Positions 52,188 through 62,459 are shown, counted from the first letter of the stretch. The stretch is 64,000 nucleotides of DNA from Fusobacterium perfoetens (GCF_021531595.1 NZ_JADYUD010000002.1:124001-188000), one strand, 5' to 3'. Notes: a model not told the origin generated them from the letters alone. A program made the numbers and translations.

Positions 52188-53222
52188 ATGAAAGGAAAAT
52201 TAATTCTTGAAAATGGTAAAGTTTTTGAAGGAAAAATTTTTGGGGAATTAGCAGATTCTGTCGGAGAGATTTCTTTCAATACAGGTATGACCGGATATCA
52301 GGAAATGCTTACAGATCCTGCAGGACATGGACTTATGATGGTTATGACTTATCCAATGATAGGGAACTATGGAATAAATACAGAGGATATGGAATCAGAC
52401 AGAATACATTTAAGAGCTCTTATAATAAAAGAAGATGCGAAACTACCTAATAACTTCAGATGTGAAATGACTTTAGATGGATTTTTAAGACAATATAATG
52501 TTACAGGATTTAAGGGAGTTGATACAAGATACCTTACTCAAATTATAAGAGATAACGGAAGCATGAAAGCTATAATAACAGCTGAAGATTTAACAAAAAA
52601 AGAAATTCAAGAAAGATTTGAAAGCTTCTCAAATAAAAATGCAGCAAAAGAAGTAAGTTGTAAAGAAAAATATGAAATTAAAGGTGAAGGAAAAAGAATA
52701 GGTGTTCTTGATTTAGGAGTAAAAAGAAGCACACTGGATTATCTAAAATCAGAAGGATTTGATGTGGTTGTATTCCCTTATAATACAACAGCAGAAGAAA
52801 TATTAAACGAAAATCTTTCTGCACTTATAGTTTCAAATGGGCCAGGAAATCCTGAAGATTTATCAGAAACAATAGAAGAACTTAAAAAACTTATAGGAAA
52901 AGTTCAAATATTTGGAGAAGTTTTAGGACATCAGGTTCTTGCTCTTGCTCTTGGAGGAAAAACAGCAAAACTTAAATATGGACATAGAGGAGGATATCCT
53001 GTAAGAGATATGAAAACAGGAAAAGTTATAATAACTTCTCAAAACACAGGATATGTTGTAGAAGAACTTCCTGAAGGTGTAGAAATGACTCATCAAGGAA
53101 TAAATGTAAAAACAATAGAGGGAATGAAAAGTGAAGCTTTAAAAGTTACAGGTGTACAATTTATGCCTGATTTATATGAAAGTCCAAAAGATGTTTTTGT
53201 AAACTTTTTAAAACTTGTTTAA
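52188..53222 (+). CDS. carA: carbamoyl-phosphate synthase small subunit with inactivated glutaminase site
   Basis: 344-aa small subunit. The N-terminal domain (1-150, with YPMIGNYGIN and FRCEMTLDGFL) and class I amidotransferase fold (about 170-340, with SNGPGNPED) are clear. The catalytic triad is not: the nucleophile Cys of the usual GICLGHQ is Val (IFGEVLGHQ, V245), and the His and Glu of the usual QYHPE become Met and Asp (QFMPD, M326 and D328). The fold and partner surface look kept, but glutamine hydrolysis should be impossible. The complex would then use free NH3, plausible in an ammonia-producing amino-acid fermenter. Transcribed with carB from the attenuated promoter; RBS GGGAGG. Confidence 0.93.
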   Translation: MKGKLILENGKVFEGKIFGELADSVGEISFNTGMTGYQEMLTDPAGHGLMMVMTYPMIGNYGINTEDMESDRIHLRALIIKEDAKLPNNFRCEMTLDGFLRQYNVTGFKGVDTRYLTQIIRDNGSMKAIITAEDLTKKEIQERFESFSNKNAAKEVSCKEKYEIKGEGKRIGVLDLGVKRSTLDYLKSEGFDVVVFPYNTTAEEILNENLSALIVSNGPGNPEDLSETIEELKKLIGKVQIFGEVLGHQVLALALGGKTAKLKYGHRGGYPVRDMKTGKVIITSQNTGYVVEELPEGVEMTHQGINVKTIEGMKSEALKVTGVQFMPDLYESPKDVFVNFLKLV

Positions 53223-53277
53223 TTGTTCTGTAAGAGTTGAAAAATTATAGATGGGAAATTTTAGGAGGAAATAGATA

Positions 53278-56200
53278 ATGTTGGATAAATCAATAAAGAA
53301 AGTATTAGTAATAGGTTCAGGACCAATTATCATAGGACAGGCAGCAGAATTTGACTATTCAGGAACACAAGCTTGCGAAACTTTAAAAAGTGAAGGAATA
53401 GAAGTTGTTCTTATAAACTCAAACCCTGCTACAATAATGACAGATAAAACTGTTGCAGACAGAATATATGTAGAACCTATCACAGCAGAATTTGTTGAAA
53501 AGGTAATAGCTAAAGAAAGACCAGATTCTCTTCTTGCAGGAATGGGAGGACAGACAGCTCTTAACCTTGCAGTAGAACTTACAGAAAAAGGAATCTTAGA
53601 AAAATATGGTGTAAAAGTTATAGGAACATCAGTTGAATCAATAAAAAAAGGTGAAGACAGGGAAATATTCAGGGAAACTATGGAAAAAATAGGAGAACCT
53701 TGTATAGAAAGTGAAATAGTTGAAAGCCTTGAGCATGGAAGAGATGTTGCAAAAGAAATAGGATATCCTGTTGTTGTAAGACCTGCTTACACAATGGGAG
53801 GAACAGGGGGAGGAATTGCAAACAACCCTAAAGAACTTGAAGAAATTCTTTTAAAAGGACTTGCACTTTCAAGAGTTGGACAAGTTCTTATAGAAAAATC
53901 AATCCTTGGATGGAAAGAAATAGAATACGAAGTAATGAGAGATAAAAACGGAAACTGTATTACAATATGTAATATGGAAAATGTTGACCCTGTAGGAATT
54001 CATACAGGAGACTCAATAGTTGTTGCTCCAACTCAAACACTTACTCATAAAGAAGCAGTGATGCTTAAAAAATCAGCTTTAAAAATTCTTGATGAAGTAG
54101 GGGTTGTAGGAGGATGCAATGTTCAGTTTGCTCTTCATCCAAAATCAATGAAATATGCAATTATAGAAATTAACCCAAGAGTTTCTCGTTCATCAGCTCT
54201 TGCATCAAAAGCAACAGGATACCCTATTGCAAGAGTATCAACTAAGCTTGCTTTAGGATACAATCTTGATGAAATAGTAAATGAAGTTACAGGAGAATCA
54301 TATGCTTGTACAGAACCTACAATAGACTATATAGTTGCAAAAATTCCTAAATGGCCTTTTGATAAATTCAGAAATGCCAATAAAGTTCTTGGAACAAAAA
54401 TGATGGCAACTGGAGAAGTTATGTCAATAGGTGACAACTTTGAAGCAGCATTCTTAAAAGGACTTAAATCACTTGAAATAGGAAGATTTAACCTAGAGCA
54501 TCCAGCAGTTAAAAAACTTACAATGGAAGAACTTAAAAAAGCAGTTGTAAGACCTGACGACGAAAGAATTTTCGTGGTTGCTGAAATGCTTAGAAGAGGA
54601 TATATAAAAGAAAAATTACAAAAAATTACAGGTATAGATAAATTCTTCATGGAGAAAATTGAATGGCTTGTAAAACAGGAAGAAATTTTAAAGAAAACTA
54701 AATTTAAAGATTTAGATGTTCAATATTTAAGAAAATTAAAGAAAAAAGGATTCTCTGATAAAGGAATTGCTGAACTTATGGGAGTAAGTGAAGAAGATAT
54801 AAGAAGCAAAAGACTTGAGCATGGAATAATCCCTGCATATAAGAGAGTTGATACTTGTGCTGCAGAATTTAAAGCACAAACTTCTTACTTATACTCAACA
54901 TATGATGAGCATGATGAAGTTGAAGTTGAAAACAGAAGAAAGATAATAGTTATAGGTTCAGGACCTATAAGAATTGGACAAGGAATAGAATTTGACTACT
55001 GTACAGTTCATTCAATAAAAACTTTAAAGAAAATGGGAATTGAAAGTATAATTATAAATAATAACCCTGAAACAGTATCAACTGACTATAATACAGCGGA
55101 TAGATTATACTTTGAACCTTTAATTTTAGAAGATGTTCTTAACATTATAGAAAAAGAAAAACCAGAAGGAGTAATTCTTCAGTTTGGAGGACAAACAGCA
55201 ATAAAACTTGCAAATGCTCTTGCTGAAAGAGGAATAAAAATTCTTGGTACATCAGCTGAAAAAATAGATGAAGCTGAAGACAGAGAAAAATTTGAAGAAA
55301 TGATGGAAGAACTTGATATAAAAAGACCAAGAGGAAGAGCAGTATGGGATATTAATCATGGTATAGAAATTGCAAATGAAATAAAATACCCTGTTCTTGT
55401 AAGACCTTCTTATGTTCTTGGAGGACAAGGAATGGAAATTTGCCATGATGAATATAACCTTGTAAAATATCTTGAATCATCATTTGACAGAGATCCTGAA
55501 AACCCAGTTCTTATAGATAAATATCTTAACGGAATTGAACTTGAAGTAGATGCAATTTGCGATGGTGAAGATGTTCTTATACCTGGTATCATGGAACACC
55601 TTGAAAGAGCAGGAGTTCACTCTGGAGACTCAATAACAGTATATCCACAACAAAATTTATATGAAGGAACAGAAGAAAAAGTTCTTGAAATAACAGCAAA
55701 AATTTCTAAGGCTCTTGGAACAAAAGGTATGATGAACATTCAGTTTATAGCTTATGAAAATGAGCTTTATGTAATTGAAGTAAACCCAAGATCATCAAGA
55801 ACAGTACCATATATTTCTAAAATCTCAGGACTTCCTGTTATAGAAATAGCTACAAGAATAATTTTAGGGGAAACTTTACATGAAATAGGTTATGGAACAG
55901 GAATTTATAAAAAACCAAATGTTGTTGCAGTAAAAGTACCTGTATTCTCAACAGAAAAATTATCAAATGTTGAAGTATCTCTTGGACCTGAAATGAGATC
56001 AACAGGAGAAGTTTTAGGAATAGGAAATACAGTGGATGAAGCAATATATAAAGGACTTCTTGCAGCAAAAAGAGTTCATAAAGTTTCAGGAAGAAAAATA
56101 CTTCTTACTATAAGAGATAAAGATAAAGAAGAGTTCTTACCAGTTGCTAAAGAACTTATAGATTTAGGATGTACTTTATATGCAACAGCAGGAACACAAA

Positions 56201-56484
56201 AATATCTTGAAGGACATGGTGTTAAAGCTGAAGTTGTAAGAAGAGTAGGAGAAGCAGAACCAAATATTCTTACAATGCTTATGAACAGACAGGTTGACCT
56301 TCTTATAAATACTCCTACAAAAGCAAATGATGCTCAAAGAGATGGATTTAAAATGAGAAGAACAGCTATAGAATATGGTGTAGAAGTTCTTACTTCAATA
56401 GATACTTTAAATGCAGTTATAAGAATGGAGAAAAAACATCTTAAAGAAGGAGAACTTGAAATATTTGATATTTCAAAATTATAA
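53278..56484 (+). CDS. carB: carbamoyl-phosphate synthase large subunit
   Basis: 1068-aa enzyme joining bicarbonate, ammonia and two ATP to carbamoyl phosphate for pyrimidines and arginine. It shows the duplicated synthetase halves ([23 protein letters not shown] at 12-34 and [15 protein letters not shown] near 560), two ATP-grasp domains, an oligomerisation segment (about 400-550) and the C-terminal MGS-like allosteric domain (about 935-1068, [15 protein letters not shown]) where UMP and ornithine act in E. coli. Full length, no lost motif noticed. Starts 55 bases after carA. Confidence 0.96.
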   Translation: MLDKSIKKVLVIGSGPIIIGQAAEFDYSGTQACETLKSEGIEVVLINSNPATIMTDKTVADRIYVEPITAEFVEKVIAKERPDSLLAGMGGQTALNLAVELTEKGILEKYGVKVIGTSVESIKKGEDREIFRETMEKIGEPCIESEIVESLEHGRDVAKEIGYPVVVRPAYTMGGTGGGIANNPKELEEILLKGLALSRVGQVLIEKSILGWKEIEYEVMRDKNGNCITICNMENVDPVGIHTGDSIVVAPTQTLTHKEAVMLKKSALKILDEVGVVGGCNVQFALHPKSMKYAIIEINPRVSRSSALASKATGYPIARVSTKLALGYNLDEIVNEVTGESYACTEPTIDYIVAKIPKWPFDKFRNANKVLGTKMMATGEVMSIGDNFEAAFLKGLKSLEIGRFNLEHPAVKKLTMEELKKAVVRPDDERIFVVAEMLRRGYIKEKLQKITGIDKFFMEKIEWLVKQEEILKKTKFKDLDVQYLRKLKKKGFSDKGIAELMGVSEEDIRSKRLEHGIIPAYKRVDTCAAEFKAQTSYLYSTYDEHDEVEVENRRKIIVIGSGPIRIGQGIEFDYCTVHSIKTLKKMGIESIIINNNPETVSTDYNTADRLYFEPLILEDVLNIIEKEKPEGVILQFGGQTAIKLANALAERGIKILGTSAEKIDEAEDREKFEEMMEELDIKRPRGRAVWDINHGIEIANEIKYPVLVRPSYVLGGQGMEICHDEYNLVKYLESSFDRDPENPVLIDKYLNGIELEVDAICDGEDVLIPGIMEHLERAGVHSGDSITVYPQQNLYEGTEEKVLEITAKISKALGTKGMMNIQFIAYENELYVIEVNPRSSRTVPYISKISGLPVIEIATRIILGETLHEIGYGTGIYKKPNVVAVKVPVFSTEKLSNVEVSLGPEMRSTGEVLGIGNTVDEAIYKGLLAAKRVHKVSGRKILLTIRDKDKEEFLPVAKELIDLGCTLYATAGTQKYLEGHGVKAEVVRRVGEAEPNILTMLMNRQVDLLINTPTKANDAQRDGFKMRRTAIEYGVEVLTSIDTLNAVIRMEKKHLKEGELEIFDISKL

Positions 56485-56498
56485 TAAATAAAAAGTAA

Positions 56499-56537
56499 TC
56501 AAGAGGCTTCGGAGGAATTCGGAGCTTCTTTTTTTTA
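56499..56537 (+). terminator. carAB terminator
   Basis: 13-bp stem AAGAGGCTTCGGA / TTCGGAGCTTCTT with three G-U pairs, a GGAA loop and ten T. Confidence 0.85.
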
Positions 56538-56677
56538 TGAAATTAAAGAAAAAAGTTAATAAGACAAGTTGGTATTTATAAGGGGAAATCTCTAAAAATC
56601 TGCATAAAACATATTGAATAAAAATGAAAAAGAAAACGGAATATAGATAAATAGAGATTTATATTTTAATACTTCTG

Positions 56678-56686
56678 TGATATAAT
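56678..56686 (+). promoter_or_regulatory. extended -10 promoter of the VOC gene
   Basis: TG-A-TATAAT, 41 bases before the start codon. Confidence 0.55.
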
Positions 56687-56726
56687 TTTTACTAGAATTA
56701 AAAATATTATTTAGAGGAGGGGATTT

Positions 56727-57113
56727 ATGAAAATCAATAGGATACATCATGTTGCTATAATTTGTTCAGATTATAAAAAATCAAAAGAATTTTATATTGA
56801 AAAGCTTGGTTTTGAAATTGAAAATGAAGTTTACAGAGAAGAGAGAGATTCTTATAAACTTGATTTAAAAGTTGCAGGAATCTATCAAATAGAACTTTTT
56901 TCTTTTCCGAATCCTCCAGAAAGAGTTAATGCTCCAGAAGCAAGAGGATTAAGGCATTTAGCTTTTGAAGTTAACAATTTGGAAGAAACAGTAACTGAAC
57001 TTAATAAAAAAGGAATTGAAACAGAACCTGTAAGAATAGATGAAATTACAGGAAAGAAATTTACATTTTTTAAAGATCCTGACAATCTTCCTCTAGAAGT
57101 GTATGAAAAATAG
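56727..57113 (+). CDS. VOC superfamily metalloprotein (glyoxalase I-like)
   Basis: 128-aa, two beta-alpha-beta-beta-beta modules: IHHVAIICSDYKKSKEFYIEKLGF at 5-28 and RHLAFEVNNLEETVTELNKKG near 73-95, ending FFKDPDNLPLEVYEK. Metal-ligand positions His 7 or 8, Glu 56, His 74 and Glu 124 look present. It resembles the YaeR/GloA2 group whose substrate is not settled. It precedes a chromate-transporter pair by 21 bases and may share its transcript. Confidence 0.82.
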   Translation: MKINRIHHVAIICSDYKKSKEFYIEKLGFEIENEVYREERDSYKLDLKVAGIYQIELFSFPNPPERVNAPEARGLRHLAFEVNNLEETVTELNKKGIETEPVRIDEITGKKFTFFKDPDNLPLEVYEK

Positions 57114-57133
57114 TTTAGGGAGGAAATGAAAGA

Positions 57134-57691
57134 ATGCTGGGAAAAATTTTTAAGACATTTTTCACATTAGGTTTTTTCTCTTTTGGTGGAGGATATTCAA
57201 TGATACCTCTTATAGAAAGAGAAATCGTTGAAAAATATAAGATTATGGATAAAAATAAATTTGCAGATATAGTTTCTATTGCAGGAGGACTTCCTGGGGC
57301 AATAGGACTTAATATAGCGATATTTATTGGAAAAACAACATGTGGTTTAAAAGGTGCTATAGTTGGTGCTGCAGCAAGTGTTATTCCATGTCTTATTATA
57401 ATATCAAGTATAATGGTTTTATTTTCAAATATAAGTGATAATCCTTATGTTATAAAAGGGCTTACAGGTGTAAGTGGGGTAGTTGTGGCATTTATTTTAT
57501 ATGCTACATATAAAATTGCATTGACAGCTTTTAAAAATTCTTGGTATGGAATAATAACTGTTATCACATTTTTTGTATCTTTGTTTTATAGTAATATTCC
57601 ATTACCACTTATTATAATAATTTCTATGTTTGTAGGTATGGGAATAAATTGGGGAGTTGAAGTTTATAAAAAGATGAGAGGTGATAAATAA
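57134..57691 (+). CDS. chromate transporter ChrA, N-terminal half protein
   Basis: 185-aa inner-membrane protein, one half of the split (short-chain) CHR family. Motifs FFSFGGGYSMIPLIEREIVEK and GGLPGAIGLNIAIFIG match the family, with about five or six helices. Encoded next to its partner half, the two overlapping by one base. Short-chain CHR pairs export chromate in Bacillus; natural substrate in an anaerobe may be another oxyanion such as sulfate. Confidence 0.9.
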   Translation: MLGKIFKTFFTLGFFSFGGGYSMIPLIEREIVEKYKIMDKNKFADIVSIAGGLPGAIGLNIAIFIGKTTCGLKGAIVGAAASVIPCLIIISSIMVLFSNISDNPYVIKGLTGVSGVVVAFILYATYKIALTAFKNSWYGIITVITFFVSLFYSNIPLPLIIIISMFVGMGINWGVEVYKKMRGDK

Positions 57692-58272
57692 TGCTTTACA
57701 GTCTTTTTATAATTTTCTTTAAATTAGGATTTTTCTCTTTTGGTGGAGGATATACTATGATTCCTCTTATTGAGCAGCAGCTTAATAATTATGGAATAGT
57801 TTTGACACCAGAAGTTCTTTCAAGTGTTGTAGCAATAGCTGGAGTATGTCCTGGGCCTGTGGGAATAAATCTTGCTATAGGTTTTGGGTATTCTCTTGGT
57901 GGCCCTTTAGGTGTTGCAGCAGCAGCTCTTGGTGTAACTCTTCCAAGTATAATAGTAGTAGTTGCAGTGTGTGCTGTTTTTGAAAAAATATATCATTCAA
58001 AGAATTTTAAAGCAGCTCTTTCAGGACTTAAACCAGCTGTTGTAGGTATAACATTTTATGCAGCAATTAAATTTGGTATAAAAAATGGAATAATTTTTTC
58101 AAAAGCACAAAATGCTGTTGAAAGTACAATGAATATAAACTTTATGGATATGGTTTTTAATATCCCTAGTGTAATAATAATAGCTGTTTCTTTTTTAATC
58201 CTTATGAAAACAAAAGTGCACCCTATAATTTTAGTAGTAGCAGGGGCAATACTTGGAGTTTTGATATTCTAA
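57691..58272 (+). CDS. chromate transporter ChrA, C-terminal half protein
   Basis: 193-aa partner of the preceding CHR half, with the repeated motifs FFSFGGGYTMIPLIEQQL and GVCPGPVGINLAIGFGY and about six membrane segments. The matching motif pattern in both halves shows the internal duplication of the family. Its start shares one base with the upstream stop (TAATG), so a heterodimer is expected. Confidence 0.9.
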   Translation: MLYSLFIIFFKLGFFSFGGGYTMIPLIEQQLNNYGIVLTPEVLSSVVAIAGVCPGPVGINLAIGFGYSLGGPLGVAAAALGVTLPSIIVVVAVCAVFEKIYHSKNFKAALSGLKPAVVGITFYAAIKFGIKNGIIFSKAQNAVESTMNINFMDMVFNIPSVIIIAVSFLILMKTKVHPIILVVAGAILGVLIF

Positions 58273-58370
58273 AACAGGAAAGCAGGCACAAGATATGGAA
58301 AAAATAGAAAAAATGTTGTATAATTAAACCACTGAAAGATTTTCATAGATTATACTAAGGAGGTATTAAA

Positions 58371-59069
58371 ATGTACAACGAACAAGGTTATATAGATATT
58401 ACAGCAAGCAACAAACTATTGAGAACATCATTTACTTACATGATACTGGGGCTTATTGTAACCTTTCTAATTCCTGTATACATTATGTTTTCACCAAATG
58501 GAGTGATGCTTGCACATTATATAGCTAGATTTTACACACCAATTATAGTTTTGGAGTTTGTTACTGTGTTTTTATTTTCTTTTAGAATTTATAAAACATC
58601 TTTAACTTCTGCAAAACTTATGTTTTTCTTTTATTCATTCCTTAATGGATTAGTTTTTTCTCTTATAGGAATGATGTTTATCGGAAATTTAATGATTATA
58701 GCTTATGCACTTCTTACTACAATTATAATGTTTGCGGTAATTGCAGTATATGGATATACTACTAAAGAAGATTTAAGCAATTATGGAGGATTTTTAAAAA
58801 CAGGTCTTATTTCTCTTATTATAATGAGCTTAATCAATATGTTTATAGGTGCTCCAATGCTTTATTGGGCTGTAACAATTCTTGGTGTTGTTATATTTTC
58901 TGCTTTAATAGCATATGATGTAAACAGAATCAAGAATATGGCATATGAGCTAGCAGAGGGAGACGATGAACTTATAGGAAAACTTGGAATTATTGGTGCA
59001 CTAAATCTTTATCTTGATTTTATTAATTTATTCCTATATATTCTTAGAATATTTTCAAAGAAAAAATAA
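58371..59069 (+). CDS. Bax inhibitor-1 (BI-1/YccA) family membrane protein
   Basis: 232-aa integral membrane protein with seven hydrophobic segments and the family ending YDVNRIKNMAYELAEGDDELIGKLGIIGALNLYLDFINLFLYILRI, whose acidic pair forms the pH-sensing site in YetJ. Members act as pH-dependent calcium leak channels or interact with FtsH. RBS AGGAGG. Monocistronic. Confidence 0.92.
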   Translation: MYNEQGYIDITASNKLLRTSFTYMILGLIVTFLIPVYIMFSPNGVMLAHYIARFYTPIIVLEFVTVFLFSFRIYKTSLTSAKLMFFFYSFLNGLVFSLIGMMFIGNLMIIAYALLTTIIMFAVIAVYGYTTKEDLSNYGGFLKTGLISLIIMSLINMFIGAPMLYWAVTILGVVIFSALIAYDVNRIKNMAYELAEGDDELIGKLGIIGALNLYLDFINLFLYILRIFSKKK

Positions 59070-59080
59070 GGCATAAAACC

Positions 59081-59106
59081 AAAGGCAGCTTTGAGCTGCC
59101 TTTTTT
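59081..59106 (+). terminator. terminator of the BI-1 gene
   Basis: Stem AAAGGCAGCT / AGCTGCCTTT with a TTG loop and six T. Confidence 0.92.
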
Positions 59107-59178
59107 AATTATTTACTTTTTTTAAATAATATGTTAATCTTTTAAAAGGTGTAAAATTGAAATTGAATGGGAGGAAAG

Positions 59179-60804
59179 ATGTATTTAAACATTATCTTCA
59201 ATGTTATTGGCGGACTGGGTATTTTCCTTTATGGGATGGAAAATATGTCAGGAGGTATGCAGAAATTAGCAGGAAAAAAACTTAAAAAGATACTTGCAGC
59301 ACTTACAACAAACAGAATAATGGCAGTTTTGATTGGAATATTTGTAACGATGCTTGTACAGTCATCTTCAGTAAGTACAGTAATGACAATAGGGTTTGTT
59401 AATGCTTCTCTGCTTACATTAAAACAGGCTCTTGGAGTAATATTAGGAGCTAACATAGGTACAACTGTAACAGGATGGTTGTTAGTACTTAATATAGGAA
59501 AGTATGGGCTTCCTATAACAGGTGCTGCAGCAATATCTTATGTGTTCTTTAAGAGTGATAAAGCAAGAACAAGAGCACTTACAGTTATGGGGCTTGGTCT
59601 TATTTTCTTGGGACTTGACCTTATGAGTAATGGTCTTAAACCTATAAGAACTATGCCTGAGTTTATTGAGCTTTTTAAACTTTTTAATGCAGACACATAT
59701 TTTGGTGCTGTAAAAGTTGCTATTGTAGGAGCATGTATAACAGGAATAGTTCAATCTTCAGCAGCAACTCTTGGTATAACAATAACACTTGCTGTGCAGG
59801 GACTTATTGATTATCCGACAGCAGTAGCACTTGTTCTGGGAGAAAATGTAGGAACTACAGTAACAGCATTTCTTGCTTCTCTTGGAGCAACTACAAATGC
59901 CAAAAGAGCAGCTTATGCTCATACTATTATAAATACAGTAGGAGTTATATGGGTAACAGCAATATTCCCGCTGTATATTAAATTCTTAGGACATATTGTT
60001 GATGTAGAAAATAATATAACATTTGGAATAGCAACAGCTCATACAATGTTTAATGTGTTAAATGTATTTTTATTTATGCCGTTTACAGGACCTCTTTCAT
60101 CTTTTCTAACTAAAATAGTAAAAGACAGTGGAAAATCAGATGAAAAAGTTACTAAACTGGATAAATTGATGGTTGGAACTCCAAGTGTGGTTGTTGGACA
60201 GACAAAAACAGAAGTTCTTACAATGGGACAAAATATAAAAGAAATGATGTTTGCTCTTGAAGAAACTTTTGCAAAGAATGAAATGATTTCTGATTTAAAA
60301 CTTACAAGATTACAGAAAATAGAAAATGATTTAGATCTTTATCAGAAAGAAATATCAGATGTAAACTTTCTTATCCTTAATAAAGATTTAACAGATTCAA
60401 TGAGAGAAGAAACAAGAAAGAATCTAGAAGTTTGTGATGAGTATGAAACGATAAGTGATTATCTGATGAGAATAGGAAAATCTATTAGAAAGATTCAAGA
60501 TAATGATATAGAGATAAATGAAAAAGCAAGAAAAACATTATTTGATTTAAATGAAAATATAGAAATTCTTTTCAGAGAAATTAATCTTGCATATGAAACA
60601 AAAGATAAAGAAAGATTTATAAGAGCAATTAAACAATCAAATGAAATTACAGAGAAGTTCAGACAGGCAAGAAGTTTCCATCTTGCAAATGTAAAAGAGG
60701 GTTCTTCAGCAGTATTCAGTACAAGCTATATGGATATCTTAAATCATTATAGAAGAATAAGAGACCATATATTTAATATCATAGAAGTATTTACAAGATT
60801 ATAG
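59179..60804 (+). CDS. Na/Pi-cotransporter family protein with PhoU-like tail
   Basis: 541-aa inner-membrane protein. Two NptA/PNaS repeats with QSSS motifs (VQSSSVSTVMTIGF near 60 and VQSSAATLGITI near 190) and GANIGTTVTGWL and GENVGTTVTAFL segments lie in residues 1-310. The C-terminal 220 residues form a cytosolic PhoU-like helical domain. It probably imports or exports phosphate with sodium. Start chosen at ATG 59179 rather than an ATG 12 bases upstream, because GGGAGG lies between the two. Confidence 0.9.
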   Translation: MYLNIIFNVIGGLGIFLYGMENMSGGMQKLAGKKLKKILAALTTNRIMAVLIGIFVTMLVQSSSVSTVMTIGFVNASLLTLKQALGVILGANIGTTVTGWLLVLNIGKYGLPITGAAAISYVFFKSDKARTRALTVMGLGLIFLGLDLMSNGLKPIRTMPEFIELFKLFNADTYFGAVKVAIVGACITGIVQSSAATLGITITLAVQGLIDYPTAVALVLGENVGTTVTAFLASLGATTNAKRAAYAHTIINTVGVIWVTAIFPLYIKFLGHIVDVENNITFGIATAHTMFNVLNVFLFMPFTGPLSSFLTKIVKDSGKSDEKVTKLDKLMVGTPSVVVGQTKTEVLTMGQNIKEMMFALEETFAKNEMISDLKLTRLQKIENDLDLYQKEISDVNFLILNKDLTDSMREETRKNLEVCDEYETISDYLMRIGKSIRKIQDNDIEINEKARKTLFDLNENIEILFREINLAYETKDKERFIRAIKQSNEITEKFRQARSFHLANVKEGSSAVFSTSYMDILNHYRRIRDHIFNIIEVFTRL

Positions 60805-60824
60805 AAAATAAAATATAGAATTAA

Positions 60825-60910
60825 GAAAAAGATGCAGTAAAATTATAATAAAAATTTTTTTAAGTATTAAATAAGATATTATAATTTTAAAAAATGCATC
60901 TTTTTTTTAT
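60825..60910 (+). terminator. long terminator of the Na/Pi cotransporter gene
   Basis: Outer stem AAAAGATGCA / TGCATCTTTT and inner stem TAAAATTATAATA / TATTATAATTTTA around an A/T loop, ending in eight T. Confidence 0.75.
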
Positions 60911-61162
60911 ATTTTTTATAATAAAAATAAGTATAAAAAACTAAAATCAAAGATATTAGGAGGTAGAAAGAAATATTTATTAATATAGTAGCTTGTAAAA
61001 TCATTTTTAAGGCAGAAAGAATATATTAGCGATAAAAAGTATTAGAAAAATAAAACCTGATGTTAAAAATGAAATGGTAAGTTCTGAGGACAAGTTCAAA
61101 ATATTAAAATTATCTTGAACAGAAACAGAAGAGATGATAAGATTGTATTACATATTTTAAAT

Positions 61163-61192
61163 AAAAAAAGAACGGCTTATTTAAGCCGTTCT
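61163..61192 (-). terminator. terminator of the DAACS symporter gene
   Basis: Perfect 11-bp stem AGAACGGCTTA / TAAGCCGTTCT with a TT loop, seven T on the minus strand, 25 bases after the stop. Confidence 0.92.
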
Positions 61193-61216
61193 CATAAAAT
61201 TTATATTATTTGCTCA

Positions 61217-62389
61217 TTATTTTTTTTCTAATTTAAATCCAGCAATTCTGTTTACAATTAGAGATAATGCACCGTCACCAGTTACATTACATGCAGTACC
61301 GAAACTGTCTTGTGCTAAGTAAAGAGCAATCATTAATGATAATAAGTTTTGGTCAAAGTGTAACATGCTTTCAAGTAATCCTAAAGCAGCCATTACAGCA
61401 CCACCAGGAACTCCAGGAGCAGCAACCATTGTTACACCAAGCATTAAGATGAATCCGAAGAATGATCCAAATGTATAAGGCATATCATGTAACATCATAA
61501 CTGCTAAAGCACAGCTTGTTAATGTAATTGTAGATCCTGATAAGTGGATAGTAGCGAATAATGGAATTGTAAATTCAGCGATACCATCGTTAACTCCGTT
61601 TTTCTTAGTTTGAGCTAAAGTAACTGGAATTGTAGCAGCTGAAGATTGAGTACCAACTGCAGTCATGTATGCAGGAACCATGTTTCTTAATAAAGTTATA
61701 GGGTTTGCACCGTTTAACATACCACCAACAGTAAATTGGAATAATAAGATAAGAAGGTGCATTATTATTATGATACCAAATACTTTTGCGAATACGCTTA
61801 GGATAGTTTCAACTTGACCAGCATAAGTCATGTTAGCAAATATACCAGCGATATGGAAAGGTAATAGAGGAATGATTATAACTTTAATGATTCCTTCAAC
61901 GATTCCTTGGAATTCGTTCATAACATTTTTTATAGTGTGTCCTTTAGAAGCAGCAATTCCTAAACCTATAACGAAAGCTATTAAAAGAGCTGACATAACA
62001 TCCATGATAGGTGGCATAGCAACTTTCATAAGAGGTCCAACAAGAGCATGTTCTGGGTTAGCAGCATCTATTGCAAGAGATCCAGCTTTTAAGAAAGAAG
62101 GGAATAAAGTACTGTCTACTAAGTAAGCAAAAGAACCAGATACAACTGTAGATCCATAAGCAACTAAAACAGCAACACCAAGAAGTTTACCAGCATTTCC
62201 ACCAAGATCTCCGATACCAGGAGCAACGAAACCAATAATGATTAATGGGATAACGAATCCTAAGAAGTTACCGAATAATCCGTTGAATGTAGCAAGTAAT
62301 TGAACAATAACCAATACCTTCATTTTTCCAAGTATGATACCAATTATGATACCAAGGATAAGTTTAGGTAATAAACCAAGTTTTTTCAT
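61217..62389 (-). CDS. dicarboxylate/amino-acid:cation symporter (DAACS family)
   Basis: 390-aa inner-membrane symporter of the glutamate/aspartate/serine transporter family. Eight helices with the HP1 serine-rich loop (GTQSSAATIPVTL, about 247-259) and the HP2 region (APGVPGGAVMAALGLLES, about 340-357) with a substrate/Na segment DSFGTACNVTGDGA. The NMDGT-type motif of glutamate carriers reads TIHLSGST here, so the substrate may be serine/threonine or a dicarboxylate. Monocistronic; a perfect 10-bp dyad lies in its promoter region. Confidence 0.9.
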   Translation of the reverse strand: MKKLGLLPKLILGIIIGIILGKMKVLVIVQLLATFNGLFGNFLGFVIPLIIIGFVAPGIGDLGGNAGKLLGVAVLVAYGSTVVSGSFAYLVDSTLFPSFLKAGSLAIDAANPEHALVGPLMKVAMPPIMDVMSALLIAFVIGLGIAASKGHTIKNVMNEFQGIVEGIIKVIIIPLLPFHIAGIFANMTYAGQVETILSVFAKVFGIIIIMHLLILLFQFTVGGMLNGANPITLLRNMVPAYMTAVGTQSSAATIPVTLAQTKKNGVNDGIAEFTIPLFATIHLSGSTITLTSCALAVMMLHDMPYTFGSFFGFILMLGVTMVAAPGVPGGAVMAALGLLESMLHFDQNLLSLMIALYLAQDSFGTACNVTGDGALSLIVNRIAGFKLEKK

Positions 62390-62436
62390 AAAAATCTCCT
62401 CCCAAATCTTATATGTAGGTTAGTTTTATTATATAG

Positions 62437-62459
62437 CAGATATAATACGATTATATCTG
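62437..62459. promoter_or_regulatory. perfect dyad in the DAACS/hflX divergent promoter region
   Basis: CAGATATAAT-ACG-ATTATATCTG: two 10-base arms with a three-base spacer, 48 bases upstream of the symporter start and 89 bases upstream of hflX. Each arm contains TATAAT, so it may be an operator overlapping a promoter. Confidence 0.6.

Larger units (their letters stand above)
60805..61216. other. 412-base intergenic region with two terminators and a possible gene remnant
   Basis: Contains the long terminator hairpin after the Na/Pi gene, an AGGAGG-like ribosome site near 60958 without a following ORF, a short open stretch (about 61014-61122) that might be gene debris, and the terminator of the converging symporter gene. 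Confidence 0.55.
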
